A DNA stretch of 55,938 bases, taken from the NCBI GenBank assembly GCA_002449955.1, contig DJYD01000039.1, positions 1 to 55,938 on the forward strand, in the 5' to 3' direction. Position 1 is the stretch's first letter; each line of letters opens with the position of its first letter. The notes beneath the pieces were generated by a model. It searched no databases. It had not been told where the DNA came from and worked only from the letters and a program-made list of their open reading frames with translations. Positions 35,501 through 44,900 of the stretch are shown in pieces. Source of the DNA: Lachnospiraceae bacterium UBA6987 (lineage in GTDB: Bacteria > Bacillota > Clostridia > Lachnospirales > Lachnospiraceae). The position numbers were made by a program, and so were the translations under genes.

Positions 35501-38500
35501 CGTTGATCACCGTTTCGGGGTTGATCGCGTTGCGCACAGGATCATAAGCTTCATCCGTGAGGATAGGGTTGCCGCCAAGAGGATAGTTGAAGGTCGTGCC
35601 GGCAAGCGTACCGATGAAGGTATTATAGCCATAGGCATTCGCGCCAAGCTGATAAGTCAGGTAAGGATAACGGGGTTCAAGGCCGTATTCGACTTCAAGA
35701 GCGGTGCCGACATCCACCATGGGCGGTTCGCTCCAGTTGCCGTAGTAACCAAGGACCGGAATGGAGTGCTGCACGCCGAAAGCGCCGTCTTCGGATTCCT
35801 TCTCGGAAGCGAAGATGTAACCTTCAACATAAGCGCCGTTGTCATCATAATCCGCAATGTCAGTCAGTTCGATCTCTACCTTGACAGAGACCGTGCCGGA
35901 GGCCGGAACGACTGCCGCGCCCTGATTCAGGATTTCAAGAAGCTTGTAGGCGTCGTAAGTGGTGATCTTGCCGTCGCCGTCCACGTCAGCGGCCTTCTCA
36001 TCGAAGTCGCCTTCTTCCGTGCCGGTAACCACGTCAAGGATCATCTGCGCATCCAGCGTATCGAACTTGCCGTCAAAGTTCACATCGTGCTCGGTGGCAT
36101 CGGGATCAAACTTCACGCCATCAACATACCAGGTCAGGTTCGCATCCAGCGGAGCTGTCAAGGTATCCAGATAGGTGGATATCACCGGGTTGCCGTCAGC
36201 ATCCATGATAGAGCTGCCGTTCGCGTCAAGCGTATAATAAGCAAAGACATCCTGGGTGAAGAAATCCGCACTCAGATAGTAGAAGCGGTCTTCATCCGTC
36301 AGGTTGTTCAGCGTGAAGGATACGCTGTACTTGCCGGTTCTCTCCGGGTCATCGCCCAGCTCGGCTTTCACCTTGCCGTCAGCCGCATAATCAGAGTTGT
36401 CTTTTCTGACTTCGCCGTTAACCGTCGTCTGATCCATGAGGATAACGATGTTGGAGTTCATGACCGCATTCAGGTCGGCAAGGCCGGAACCCTGCTTCAT
36501 GACGCTGTAGTAAGAACCGGATTCCTCTTCAATCAGAGGACGTGCGGTGGACATCATCAGGCTCTGCAGTACCTGGCGTTTGCTCAGATCAAACTTAGCC
36601 GCATTGTCGGCAAGGTCAGATTCTCTGTAGAACTGAGACAGGACACCGACGATACCGGCCAGCTGAGGAGCCGCCATCGAGGTACCGGACATGTTCTCGT
36701 ACTGATCGTGTCCACCGGTAGGGGCGCCTGCGGTGCTCTTCGCACTGCCGTTCACCGCATAGATGTTGCCGCCGGGGGTCGTGATCTCAGGCTTGATGGT
36801 CAGATCTTCCGGAACACCATAGCTCGAGAAATCACTCATGGTATAGTATTCAGCATCATATTCCGTTGTACCTACACCTTCACCAATCGTTATCGTACCG
36901 GTGTAGTATTCGACCGTCGTTCCGTCGGCAGAAGTAAAGCTGGTCTTCTCGGCGCCGGCCTTGATCAGATTGCCGTCAGCCTGGGTAATCGAAACGCAGG
37001 GAGCCGTGTAGGTATAGCCCGTCATGTTCATGCTGATCGTGCCGGGCTGGTTGTTGACAATGATCACAGCGACCGCACCCTGTGCAGCGGCAGCGTTGGC
37101 CTTTGCAAAGAAGGAAGAAGAGCCTCTGTTGCAGAGAGCGATCTTGCCCTTAACATTAGCTTCACCTAAAACCAGGAAGCTGTCACCGGCCTTGCCGACA
37201 TTGGCATTGTCATCGACGCCCGGGCCGTCAATGTATACGAACTCATACTCTCCGGCCGCGGTGATCATCGGCGCATTGCTGTAACCGGTAGTCTCCGTAT
37301 AGAAGATCAGATCATCGCCGTATTCCAGATAGGAACCGGTGAAGCCGTCATTGTCCACGGAAGCCACAGATATGGGGGTCTTGTAGGTAGCCGGGGAGCC
37401 GCCCGTACCCATGTTGGCATAATCACTGTACAGGTAGCCAAGCGCCGTGCTGTCAGCCCAGGAGCTGTTATTGCCGGCAGAGTTGGTCCAGATGGTGTTG
37501 ACATTTGTCAGGCTGTTGATAATTTCCTGATAGGTCGAATTGTAGGAGAAGCCCTTTGTTGAAGAGCCAAGGGACAGGTTCACGGAATCCGCACCGAGCA
37601 CGATGGCATCTTCGATTGCCGCAAAGTAGTCGGAATCATAAGCGCCGCCGCCCGCACCGAAGACCTTCATGATCAGCAGCTGTGCATCCGGAGCATTGCC
37701 CTGTGTTCTGACCGCGGTGATCGCGTTCTGCAGGCTGATGCTGCCGTCTTCAGCAGTTTTATAGAGATACTTGTTGGCCGCCGCGATGCTGGCAACGTGT
37801 GAGCCGTGCTCGCCCTGCGTGTCGTTAACATGTTCAATGTTGAAGTTGCGGTCAACATAGTTGAAGCCGTAAGGCACTTTGGCATTAAAGTAGGTCTGTG
37901 ACGCATTGCCGCTTGTGCGCTGTGCAGCGTTCAGGGATGACCACAGCTTCTGGACATCCTGTGCCGTCAGGACATCAAATGTCTTGCCGGTCGTTGCCTC
38001 CAGCTGGGTGATCGCCATCTCATAGGCGACAGGGTCAAAGGACTGATGCTTGTAGTCCAGACCGGTATCCACGATGGCAACCAGGCTGCCGGCGCCCGTG
38101 TACCCTTCAGCCCAGGCATACTGAGCATTGGTCATGCCCGTAGCGACTGACATGTTGGGATCATCGGAAGCTTCTGCTCTCTGCGGTTCATACTGTGTTT
38201 CCACAACGACGTCTTTAACGCCGCTTACCGCTTTGATCGCGCTGATCTTCTCCGCCGGCACAACTGCGGAAATGATATTCGCAGCCAGTGTCAGGTTCCA
38301 GACAACATCCAGCTTTTCGCCGTCAAGAGCCTCTCTGGAGATCACGGATGCAATATCATCCTGAGCTGCCTTCAAGGATTCCCGATAGCTGACAGCTGCA
38401 GGATTCAGCGCAATCCCCTCTGTCTCAAACCCCTTAGCGATAGTGGATGCCTGGTCCAGTACGATGGACACACGCACGTCGCCCTTGAGGTTCGCCAGAG

Positions 38501-38693
38501 GATCTGCATCCGTAGCCCCCGGAATGCCGTTAAGCTTGCCCGCGATTCTGTCTTTGTTGTTTTCAACAACTTCCCAGCTCAGTTCTTCTCCGTTGTCATT
38601 CTCGGCAGCCTTTACCAGGCTGGTCGGATGAAGGACGGAAAAAACCATCGCCAGAATCATCAGCAAGCTTGTGACTTTTCTGAATCTCTTCAT
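32532..38693 (-). CDS. Cell-surface S8 subtilisin-like protease with dockerin-like, cohesin-like and SLH modules
   Basis: A 2053-aa exported protease. It has a signal peptide (residues 1-30), an inhibitor-I9-like propeptide (~70-170) and an S8 domain with triad Asp209 (VAIVDTGLD), His296 (GEHGSHVAS) and Ser672 (SGTSMAAP). A PA domain is inserted at ~500-600, as in lactocepin/C5a-peptidase types. A beta-sandwich follows, then a dockerin-like pair of calcium loops at 869-923 (DVNFDGKFDTLDA, DVDGDGKITTYDA). After further beta domains come a BIG2 domain (1276-1353), a propeller-like region (1358-1605) and a cohesin-like domain (~1675-1790: HNGLYEVTYDPEAVTLESIE, GKVVFAFADL). A second BIG2 (1795-1857) and three SLH repeats (1858-2053) end the chain. 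SLH repeats bind secondary wall polymers, so the protease sits on the wall. It is a paralog of 41991-48317. Confidence 0.94.
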   Translation of the reverse strand: MKRFRKVTSLLMILAMVFSVLHPTSLVKAAENDNGEELSWEVVENNKDRIAGKLNGIPGATDADPLANLKGDVRVSIVLDQASTIAKGFETEGIALNPAAVSYRESLKAAQDDIASVISREALDGEKLDVVWNLTLAANIISAVVPAEKISAIKAVSGVKDVVVETQYEPQRAEASDDPNMSVATGMTNAQYAWAEGYTGAGSLVAIVDTGLDYKHQSFDPVAYEMAITQLEATTGKTFDVLTAQDVQKLWSSLNAAQRTSGNASQTYFNAKVPYGFNYVDRNFNIEHVNDTQGEHGSHVASIAAANKYLYKTAEDGSISLQNAITAVRTQGNAPDAQLLIMKVFGAGGGAYDSDYFAAIEDAIVLGADSVNLSLGSSTKGFSYNSTYQEIINSLTNVNTIWTNSAGNNSSWADSTALGYLYSDYANMGTGGSPATYKTPISVASVDNDGFTGSYLEYGDDLIFYTETTGYSNAPMITAAGEYEFVYIDGPGVDDNANVGKAGDSFLVLGEANVKGKIALCNRGSSSFFAKANAAAAQGAVAVIIVNNQPGTISMNMTGYTYTAPCVSITQADGNLIKAGAEKTSFTSADGTTVEYYTGTITIGEGVGTTEYDAEYYTMSDFSSYGVPEDLTIKPEITTPGGNIYAVNGSAKSTAGAPTGGHDQYENMSGTSMAAPQLAGIVGVLSQFYRESDLADNAAKFDLSKRQVLQSLMMSTARPLIEEESGSYYSVMKQGSGLADLNAVMNSNIVILMDQTTVNGEVRKDNSDYAADGKVKAELGDDPERTGKYSVSFTLNNLTDEDRFYYLSADFFTQDVFAYYTLDANGSSIMDADGNPVISTYLDTLTAPLDANLTWYVDGVKFDPDATEHDVNFDGKFDTLDAQMILDVVTGTEEGDFDEKAADVDGDGKITTYDAYKLLEILNQGAAVVPASGTVSVKVEIELTDIADYDDNGAYVEGYIFASEKESEDGAFGVQHSIPVLGYYGNWSEPPMVDVGTALEVEYGLEPRYPYLTYQLGANAYGYNTFIGTLAGTTFNYPLGGNPILTDEAYDPVRNAINPETVINGARYIQVRNSVANRYALEAEDGSVINEAITNSNVYAAYYYPNGAEWRNTTTSSSYGYKPSGLADGTKVNLTFTLVPEYYKDPVTGEINWDEINTTWELPFVIDGTAPEVTSVFGKRITTDDANTIVVTVTAKDNEYIAGFFAYEENGTQPIYMEGSRTDAKAEGADDRGDYVVMLDGTDISDHIEVEVWDYAGNVTTVQINLNKDELTGAVDISLDAEEFTAVVGNSVQLTASVAPWGAEDTGVIWSSSDESVATVSENGLVTGIAEGTATITAAAHADPTKTATCKATFIKVERELNGIVWDENGEVWFSSFNTGNLPEYTKLNDASMRLPLASTAYKKDGTLYAATFDSEEWLSDLYTVNEETFEATLIGSSEIGYMDLAPAPSLGENVFMAVYATYAVIVDGTTGDYMGVFDLASYTGGNYLVGIAYEEQYAHSAYGNTDWYFLVDEAGNLYNTGFLPYGGSYSRFGVSSVGNLGYTADVPYFQSLYYDGTDLYWSNFSDSEGIVRIVFVNDLYNDGSIYSIGSFAQDVWPVGGLYNDAEKELIGVPKSEDAAKEAAVIDEAAVFETEITPIEHETTAVKGSLNAAPAATATRDRADLNGITEEIEEGKTTITIDAAGNAEDEDGNAVTHNGLYEVTYDPEAVTLESIESDLQFKAVAEEEGKVVFAFADLKGVKEGEAVATLKFTVNTEETTTVTVETKESEDDFEGAEEEYVLNDVTIEISDETATVLWFEELQLTAESNVGVTWSSSDESIATVDENGVVTGQKIGTATITATTVVGGKSASCEVTVLFQDVADDSKYYFNPVYWAYEQGITTGYANGENAGKFGVGLSCTREDFILFLYRLAGQPDVDISDANSKFSDIAKLSDLRKKAIVWGADLGIIKGYSDGTFGVGKNVVRKDAMIMIYRYAGKPAPTEVGVEKANAFTDVKGQYKENTDTFKSIAWAVENGITNGYTSGEYKGQFGAVLDCLREQLITFLYRYDNLD

Positions 38694-38722
38694 AAAGCGA
38701 TTCCCCTTTCATAATGTTTGAT

Positions 38723-38739
38723 CGGGAACATACTTCCCG
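38723..38739. promoter_or_regulatory. Inverted repeat in the protease leader
   Basis: cgggaa (38723-38728) and ttcccg (38734-38739) form a perfect 6-bp palindrome, a few bases downstream of the predicted transcription start. It could be an operator or a 5' hairpin. Confidence 0.4.
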
Positions 38740-38750
38740 AGATTGGTATT

Positions 38751-38779
38751 ATTATACGTATATTCCCTGTCAATTGCAA
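38751..38779 (-). promoter_or_regulatory. Predicted promoter of the first S8 protease
   Basis: TTGCAA (38774-38779), a 17-bp spacer and perfect TATAAT (38751-38756), ~60 nt before the ATG. A TTGACA hexamer also lies inside the spacer but is too close to the -10 box. Confidence 0.7.
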
Positions 38780-38901
38780 GTATGCTTGCAAGCTTTTTTC
38801 TCAAATAACGATTATCTTTTTTCGTAAATTTACTTTGAAGAAACTTTTTCCCGTGTTTTGGCGTTTTCGCCTCATTTTCCGCCACAGCGCTCACTTTATG
38901 C

Positions 38902-38946
38902 AAAAAGACCCGGGCAGAATGCATTTTGCACTCCCCCGGATCTTTA
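38902..38946 (-). terminator. Terminator of the transglutaminase-like gene
   Basis: A long imperfect stem (aaagatccgggggagtgc with gcattctgcccgggtcttt) around an aaaat loop, ending in ttttt on the minus strand. Confidence 0.75.
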
Positions 38947-38970
38947 TTTAAACTGACAGCGCCGTGAAGC

Positions 38971-41826
38971 TCACGGATTCATGATCTTGCTGCTGTAGCG
39001 CGACAGGAAGGTGACCATGTGTTCCCTCAGGCAGTCGAGGCCGACACCGTACTTGCCGGCGTATTCTCCCGTTGTATAGCCGTTCGCGATGCCGTTTTCC
39101 GCAGCCCAGAGGACTGCCTTGTAATAGTAATCGCTCTTCTTCATATCGGCAAATTTATTGACCGTTGTCTTCGGTTCAGGCTTTCCCGCCATGCGCCAAA
39201 GAAAGGTCATGGCCTGCTCCCGCGTGCAGGGCAGTCCTACGCCGAAGAGGCCTTCGTGCTCACCGCTCGAGTAGCCGTTCGTGATCCCGTTCTCGACACC
39301 CCAGAGCACCGCCTTGTAATAATAAGCGCCCCTCTTCACATCCGGGAACCTGCTGCTCCCCGTTTTCGGTTCCGGCTCGCCCGCAAGGCGCCAGAGGAAG
39401 GTCATCATCTGTTCTCTTTTGCAGGTTTCCTGCGGCGCAAAATACTCCAGATCATACCCTTTCGTGATCCCCTTTTCCGCCGCCCAGTAGACATGCCGGA
39501 AATAGTACTTGCTGCTGTCAGCCACATCCCAGAACAGTGTCTGAACCGCGCAGTCATATGCCGTTCCGTCAGCCATCACAGCCGTGATCACCGCCTTGCC
39601 GTATTTGTGTGCCGTTACGAGGCCGTTTTCATCCACTGTCGCGGCGGTCTCATTGTTGCTGGACCAGAGGCCGGTTCCTTCCGAGCCATCCGTGCCGATC
39701 AGAACTAACTGCAGGCTGTCTTTAACGGCAATGGAAGCTGCATCCTGACTAAGCCTGTAGGTCACTCTGGGAAGCGTGATCACTCTGACTTCGGTATGTT
39801 CCTGATCGTCGGGGCTTATCGCTGCAGAGACAGCCGCAGTATATGAGACAAAGCCCTCTTCTTCCGCAGTCGGTGCTTTTCTTTCTTCCGTGATTACCGC
39901 CGCCACAGACATATGGTGTGCCGCATCGCGTGCGCAGCAGTATTCTGCCTCAGCATAAGTATAGCCGTTTTCATCATCGCCTTCCCAGCTGAAGCCGTCA
40001 AAGGCCCATACATGACCAAGCGCGGGGATGGATATATATTTCCGCTGTTCTTCGTATCGTGCATGCGCAAAGGCAGCCGTATACACCCCTTCGCCTTCTT
40101 CCGTACATGAGGGTTCTTTCGTGATGCTGCAGAGCGCAGCCGTCCATTCGCATTCTTCTGTCAGTGTATACGCACAATTCCGGCAGACCGGGAAAGCCTT
40201 GCAGATCCAGCCTTTATGCGTCACGCTGCCTTCATAGGTTCCGCCTTCTTCGGTTTCGATCCATTCGTATACAGCCGCATAATCATGTTCTGTTTTGGGC
40301 AAGGCAATGATCACCTCTTCCGTATGTACCGTAAAGTCAAGGCTGGACTCCTCACTGATATAAGCCTTATAAACACCGCTACCCTCGGCTGTGCATGTCG
40401 GTTCCTGCAGGAGCTGATAGACCACTTCCGCCCGGATGCTTCTGACATCTTCCGGGTTGTTCCGGTCAAAATAGTTTGCAAAGGCCGTATATCCTTCTTC
40501 TGTTTCTTCCCAGCTGAAACCGGTGAATTCATAGTCCTTTCCGATGCCGGGCACTTCTTTCTCTTCGATAAAATCGGCTGAGCTCCCTCCGCTGTACAGC
40601 ATATAATACAGCTTTTCGTTTCTCGTATGGATCCCATAGATGCTTCCAAGTGCTTTTTCTTCTGCGCTTAGCTCGTAAACCACCGCATTTTGCGTGCCAT
40701 CCGGATTAAACCGCCTGATATTGCCGGAGGTTGAAGCGTAAAACACCCCATCCAGGGCGGCAAAATGATAAGGCCAGCCATAATCGGAGCCAGTCAGGGA
40801 AAAAACATACTCATCCGTCCCCGCAGAATAATCATGGAGCATGACCTTTCCCTGGCTTTCGTACGCCCAAAGTTCCCCCACATGCGGAATAGCGGAAATC
40901 GTAGGCATCCACCAGGCAGCCTCATAATCTGTTCCGGTCGTTATCCCGTTGTAAACATCGTTTCCATCGATGTCGACCCAGTCTGTACTGTCGTGATCGA
41001 CGGCGGTCATTCCCGCTGTGCTCCTCAGGAAATTCCGATGAGCACAGTAGTCAGCGTAAAGGGTATAGTCATTACTTGCCACCGGATCATCCCAGGTGCA
41101 GTCCACATAATAATAGCTGTCCCCGATCAGGACGAGATTCCAGGCATGATCCAGTTCCGCACTTGTGATCAGCCTGCAGTCTGCGCCGCAAAGCTCCAGC
41201 AGATATAGATACGCAAGTGCGTAGCCTTGACAGACAGAGCTGCCTCTTACGATTGCATCATAAGCATTAAAGTATGTAAAGCTCAGATCATATTCGCAGT
41301 TCGTAACCAGCCAATCGTGAAGATACAGCGCCTTCTGCTCATCAGACCAGGCTGCCTCTGTCCCTTTCACGGCCTTTTCCGCTTCACGGTAAAAGGCCGT
41401 CACATCATCAAGAGAATAGCTGGTGTTAAACCAAAGCTGAACATCGCTTATGTAGCCGGAACCGTATGTATAGCTGAAGCTCTTGACATAGAACAGATCC
41501 GGGTGATCATTAAGCAAATGAATCAAAAGCTGCTGCGAAGCAGAAACAGGAACCTTGGCACTGCTGATTTTGATTCTCGGCGAGTATTCTGAAGTTCCAT
41601 CCCATTTCAAAGCCTCCGCATAAAGCAGTTCTACCGCCTTAGCCACAGCTTCCTCATCAGCCTGAGAACTCTCCTCCTGCGGTATGAGCAGACCTCCCGC
41701 CTGCATTATTCCTCTGGAAGCATCTGTTTCTATCCACGCATCATTTTTTTCTGCTTTTGCGTCCATATGCGGAATCAGACAAAATGCCAAAAGTATTGTC
41801 AGAAACAGGGAGATACGTTTATTCAT
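38971..41826 (-). CDS. Surface transglutaminase-like protein with three SLH repeats
   Basis: A 951-aa exported protein. The signal peptide is MNKRISLFLTILLAFCLIPH plus a DAKA cleavage site. The transglutaminase-like (papain-fold) domain has Cys199 in GSSVCQGYALAYLYLLE, His227 in LDHAWNLVLIG and Asp242 in YYVDCTWDDP, so the triad is intact. A propeller-like segment follows (~305-480), then repeats built from GSVTHKGW and PTCTAEGSGVYKA-type motifs, one BIG2 domain (~690-760) and three SLH repeats (~762-951) with CKREQ, CTREQ and CLREH. Bacterial members include proteases and crosslinking enzymes, so the reaction is open. I chose ATG 41826, preceded by GGAGG at 10 nt; a longer frame to 41892 lacks a site. 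It lies between two S8 proteases with the same SLH anchor. Confidence 0.92.
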   Translation of the reverse strand: MNKRISLFLTILLAFCLIPHMDAKAEKNDAWIETDASRGIMQAGGLLIPQEESSQADEEAVAKAVELLYAEALKWDGTSEYSPRIKISSAKVPVSASQQLLIHLLNDHPDLFYVKSFSYTYGSGYISDVQLWFNTSYSLDDVTAFYREAEKAVKGTEAAWSDEQKALYLHDWLVTNCEYDLSFTYFNAYDAIVRGSSVCQGYALAYLYLLELCGADCRLITSAELDHAWNLVLIGDSYYYVDCTWDDPVASNDYTLYADYCAHRNFLRSTAGMTAVDHDSTDWVDIDGNDVYNGITTGTDYEAAWWMPTISAIPHVGELWAYESQGKVMLHDYSAGTDEYVFSLTGSDYGWPYHFAALDGVFYASTSGNIRRFNPDGTQNAVVYELSAEEKALGSIYGIHTRNEKLYYMLYSGGSSADFIEEKEVPGIGKDYEFTGFSWEETEEGYTAFANYFDRNNPEDVRSIRAEVVYQLLQEPTCTAEGSGVYKAYISEESSLDFTVHTEEVIIALPKTEHDYAAVYEWIETEEGGTYEGSVTHKGWICKAFPVCRNCAYTLTEECEWTAALCSITKEPSCTEEGEGVYTAAFAHARYEEQRKYISIPALGHVWAFDGFSWEGDDENGYTYAEAEYCCARDAAHHMSVAAVITEERKAPTAEEEGFVSYTAAVSAAISPDDQEHTEVRVITLPRVTYRLSQDAASIAVKDSLQLVLIGTDGSEGTGLWSSNNETAATVDENGLVTAHKYGKAVITAVMADGTAYDCAVQTLFWDVADSSKYYFRHVYWAAEKGITKGYDLEYFAPQETCKREQMMTFLWRLAGEPEPKTGSSRFPDVKRGAYYYKAVLWGVENGITNGYSSGEHEGLFGVGLPCTREQAMTFLWRMAGKPEPKTTVNKFADMKKSDYYYKAVLWAAENGIANGYTTGEYAGKYGVGLDCLREHMVTFLSRYSSKIMNP

Positions 41827-41900
41827 CGCTGCCGATCCTCCATTTTTCCGGATTCTTTGATGGTCCATCACGTTTTTCTGTGCAGAAATCAATCGTTTTC

Positions 41901-41929
41901 AGTGTAATGATTTTCTTCTGATTTGTCAA
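41901..41929 (-). promoter_or_regulatory. Predicted promoter of the transglutaminase-like gene
   Basis: Perfect TTGACA (41924-41929), a 17-bp spacer and TACACT (41901-41906), ~70 nt before the ATG. Confidence 0.7.
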
Positions 41930-41934
41930 TAAAA

Positions 41935-41980
41935 GGAGAGAACGCCGCTGCTCGTCTAATGAGCAGGGCGCCCTCTCAGA
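41935..41980 (-). terminator. Terminator of the second S8 protease gene
   Basis: gagagggcgccctgctc pairs with gagcagcggcgttctctc around a 7-nt loop, followed by cttttattg on the minus strand. It ends just before the next promoter. Confidence 0.8.
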
Positions 41981-41990
41981 ATACTGCTTT

Positions 41991-44900
41991 TTATTCGCCG
42001 AATTTCTCCGCAAAGCGGTAGAGGAAAACAATCATATCCTCTCTCAGGCACTCCAGCTTACAGCCGTAGCAGGGAGCCGTGAGGCCTTGTTCCGTCAGCA
42101 GGTCGGTCTGCTGCCGGTAGCCGTTGGAGATACCGGTCGCCGCCGCCCAGCGGATAGACTGATAGGTATCAGAAGCCGCGCTGTAGTAGGCCTTGCCGTA
42201 CTTTGTGCTGTACTTTCCATCCGCTCCGAAGACGTCGGTGAAGGATTTGAACAGGGCATTCTCGGCCGCCTCAGGTCTTCCGGCATAGCGCCAGATCATT
42301 AAAATGGCTTCCCGTCTGGTTATGGTCCGGTCATAACCGAACTGTCCTGCCAGTTCACCGGAAGTATATCCGTTGATGATTCGTTTATCCGGATCCTTGG
42401 CACTGTAGCCCCAGGCAATGGCTTTAAGGAAGATTTCCTTCAGTTCCGAAGCGGCAAGATCAGAGAAGGTATTCCTGATCTCTCTGACTTCTGCAGCCGT
42501 CACGCTCGGCTGTCCGGCCAGCCTGTACAGGAAGAGGATGAAATCCTTTCTCTTGCAGCCTTCTCCGACACCGAAGTATTCCAGATTGTAGCCTTTGGTG
42601 ATAGCCGGCTGATGATCCGCCCCCCAGTAAACGGCTTTATAATAGTACTGATAATCCGAATCTCCAATTTCAGATGAACCGGCCACATCCCGGAACAGCG
42701 TCTGAACCTCGCAGTCCGCTTCGTAACCATTTGCCATCGTCACATGGACCGCAACCGGACCGCTGTGGTACTTCAGGGCTGTCACCAGACCGTTTTCATC
42801 AACGGTCACGACGCTTTCATCGCTGCTTGTAAAGCTGCCTGTGCCGACAGATCCGTCACAGCCTTCCAATACGAGCTGCCGGCTGCTCCCCACCGGAAGC
42901 GTCAGCTTTGTCTCATTCAGGGTATAGCTGATCCTTTCCACGGGAAGGACAAACTGCTCATTCAGTCCCAGCTCGTCACCTCGTTCCAGTGTCGTCACGC
43001 AAAGCTCCGACTTCCCGCAGGCGTTGACACGAAAGACAATCCTGGCAATTTCTTCCCCGGCGGGGATCTCTTCTGTGTCCGCAAAGGCAAAGGTCACAAC
43101 ACCTTTTTCCGTATCGTCAAAGCAGGCGAAATGGGCTGCAAGGCAGGAGACATGGTCAAACTCCAGCATTTCTGGATCATATTCAATGAAATACAACCCG
43201 TTATGCACGGCCGTCTCCTCATACAGAGCGACCGGTATCAGGCTCTCATCCTCGTCCCCGATGATTTCCGCAGCGTTCACGCCTGCCGCACCGCGGATGA
43301 TCTGCAGGGATCCGGAGAATTCCGCTTCGGATTCCGCCGCTGCAGGCGTCTCCTCTACTGCCGCCTCAGAGACGGCGTCTCGGCCGGCTTTCTTCAGTGC
43401 CTGCGCATAGCGGGCTTTTATCTCCTCCGTTGCCAGTTCATGACCGGGGATCAGCTGCAGTTCTTCCGGAGCATCTGCCGCATCGTCCCCTGCCAGGGCC
43501 GGGGCAAGGGATCCGTTCACATACAGGCCTGTCACCGGCCACACACCGGAGCCGAAATCTCCTGCATGATAAACCGCCTTCGTCTGCGGGTTGATGACAA
43601 TCAGCTCCGAGACATCTCCGTCCTGATGCGACCAATACAGATAGCTTCCGTCATAGTACAGCGACTGATAGGCAAACGATGTGCTGATCCCTGTCTCCAC
43701 AATCTTCGTCGGGGTGCCAAACGTCGTTCCGTTCAGCGAAATCTGCCAGATGATACCGTTTTCATCGAGGAAATAATAGACCGCAGACCTGGCCGAAAGG
43801 CTCTTTGCCGCTACGGCGGCAATATACACGTTATCCCCTATGGTCCCGCTCACATCCTTGCTGCCGTAGATTCCGCCCGAAGGATCTGTGGCTGAACCGA
43901 CCAGCAGATAGATCGCATACGGCTGAACCATGACGCCGTACTGACTGGCATATGTCGTAGGCCCCGGCGCGATATCCGTCGCAAAGTAGGTCAGATTCCC
44001 CACCTCTGTCAGGCTGTAATTGTCCGTATTGACGGTATAAAGTGTGGACGTTTCGGAACCCGTGTCCAGTGTTGCCGCATAAAGGCGCGATGCCTGGTAA
44101 AATGCCGCATGCAGTTCTTTGTCCTGCGGCTCACCATGCAGCTTGTTCCAGGCCGGCAGACTTCCTGCATTGAAGCCGGAGAAAAAGATCTGCCCCTCCT
44201 CATCCCAGATGATCGCATTCAGCTCTTTACTCACTGCCGTAACCTTGACGGAACAGGTGGCCTTGACCTGGGTACTGCTCTTTGATACCGCCGTGATCGC
44301 GGCCGTGCCTGCAGCGAGTGCTGTCACATGGCCGTTCTCATCCACGGAAGCGACTGAGCTGTTGCTGCTCGACCAGGTAACGCCGCGGTCCTCTGCTGTG
44401 ATCGGTGTGACCTTCACCGTCAGATCTGCCGTATTCCCTTTGTAAAGATCAAGAGAGTCAGGCGTCAGGGAAAGGCCGGTCACCGTATAGGGATCCGTGC
44501 CGGAGGTATTGTTGTTGACCTTGACGGCTTTTGCAGCTTCATTGCCCGCATAGTCACCGGCAAAGACCGCCACATACCCGTCTGCATCAGCGATGGCTTC
44601 GGCAACGTCAACGCTGAACGTGCCGTGTCCTTCTCCCGGCGTCTTCTCGAAATATTTTGTCGTGCCGTCCAGCGACATGACTGCCACATAAGCCAGATTC
44701 TCGTTATCGCCTGCGGTCAGAGATAAGACCGTGCCGTTTAACACTGCACTCTCGATCACAGGCGCGGTATCATCGACCGTAAAGTCAAAACCGACCATGG
44801 CGCCCCGGCCCAATACATTGCTGCTCAGGATCTTTCTGAACGCCGCCTCGGTCAGAAGCCCCGCCTCTGCTGCCGTCATGTCATCGCTGACCGTCATGAC

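Noticed and set aside
34194..37169. A 991-codon open frame on the plus strand
   Set aside because: Antisense shadow of the first S8 protease; no domain and no promoter or ribosome binding site.
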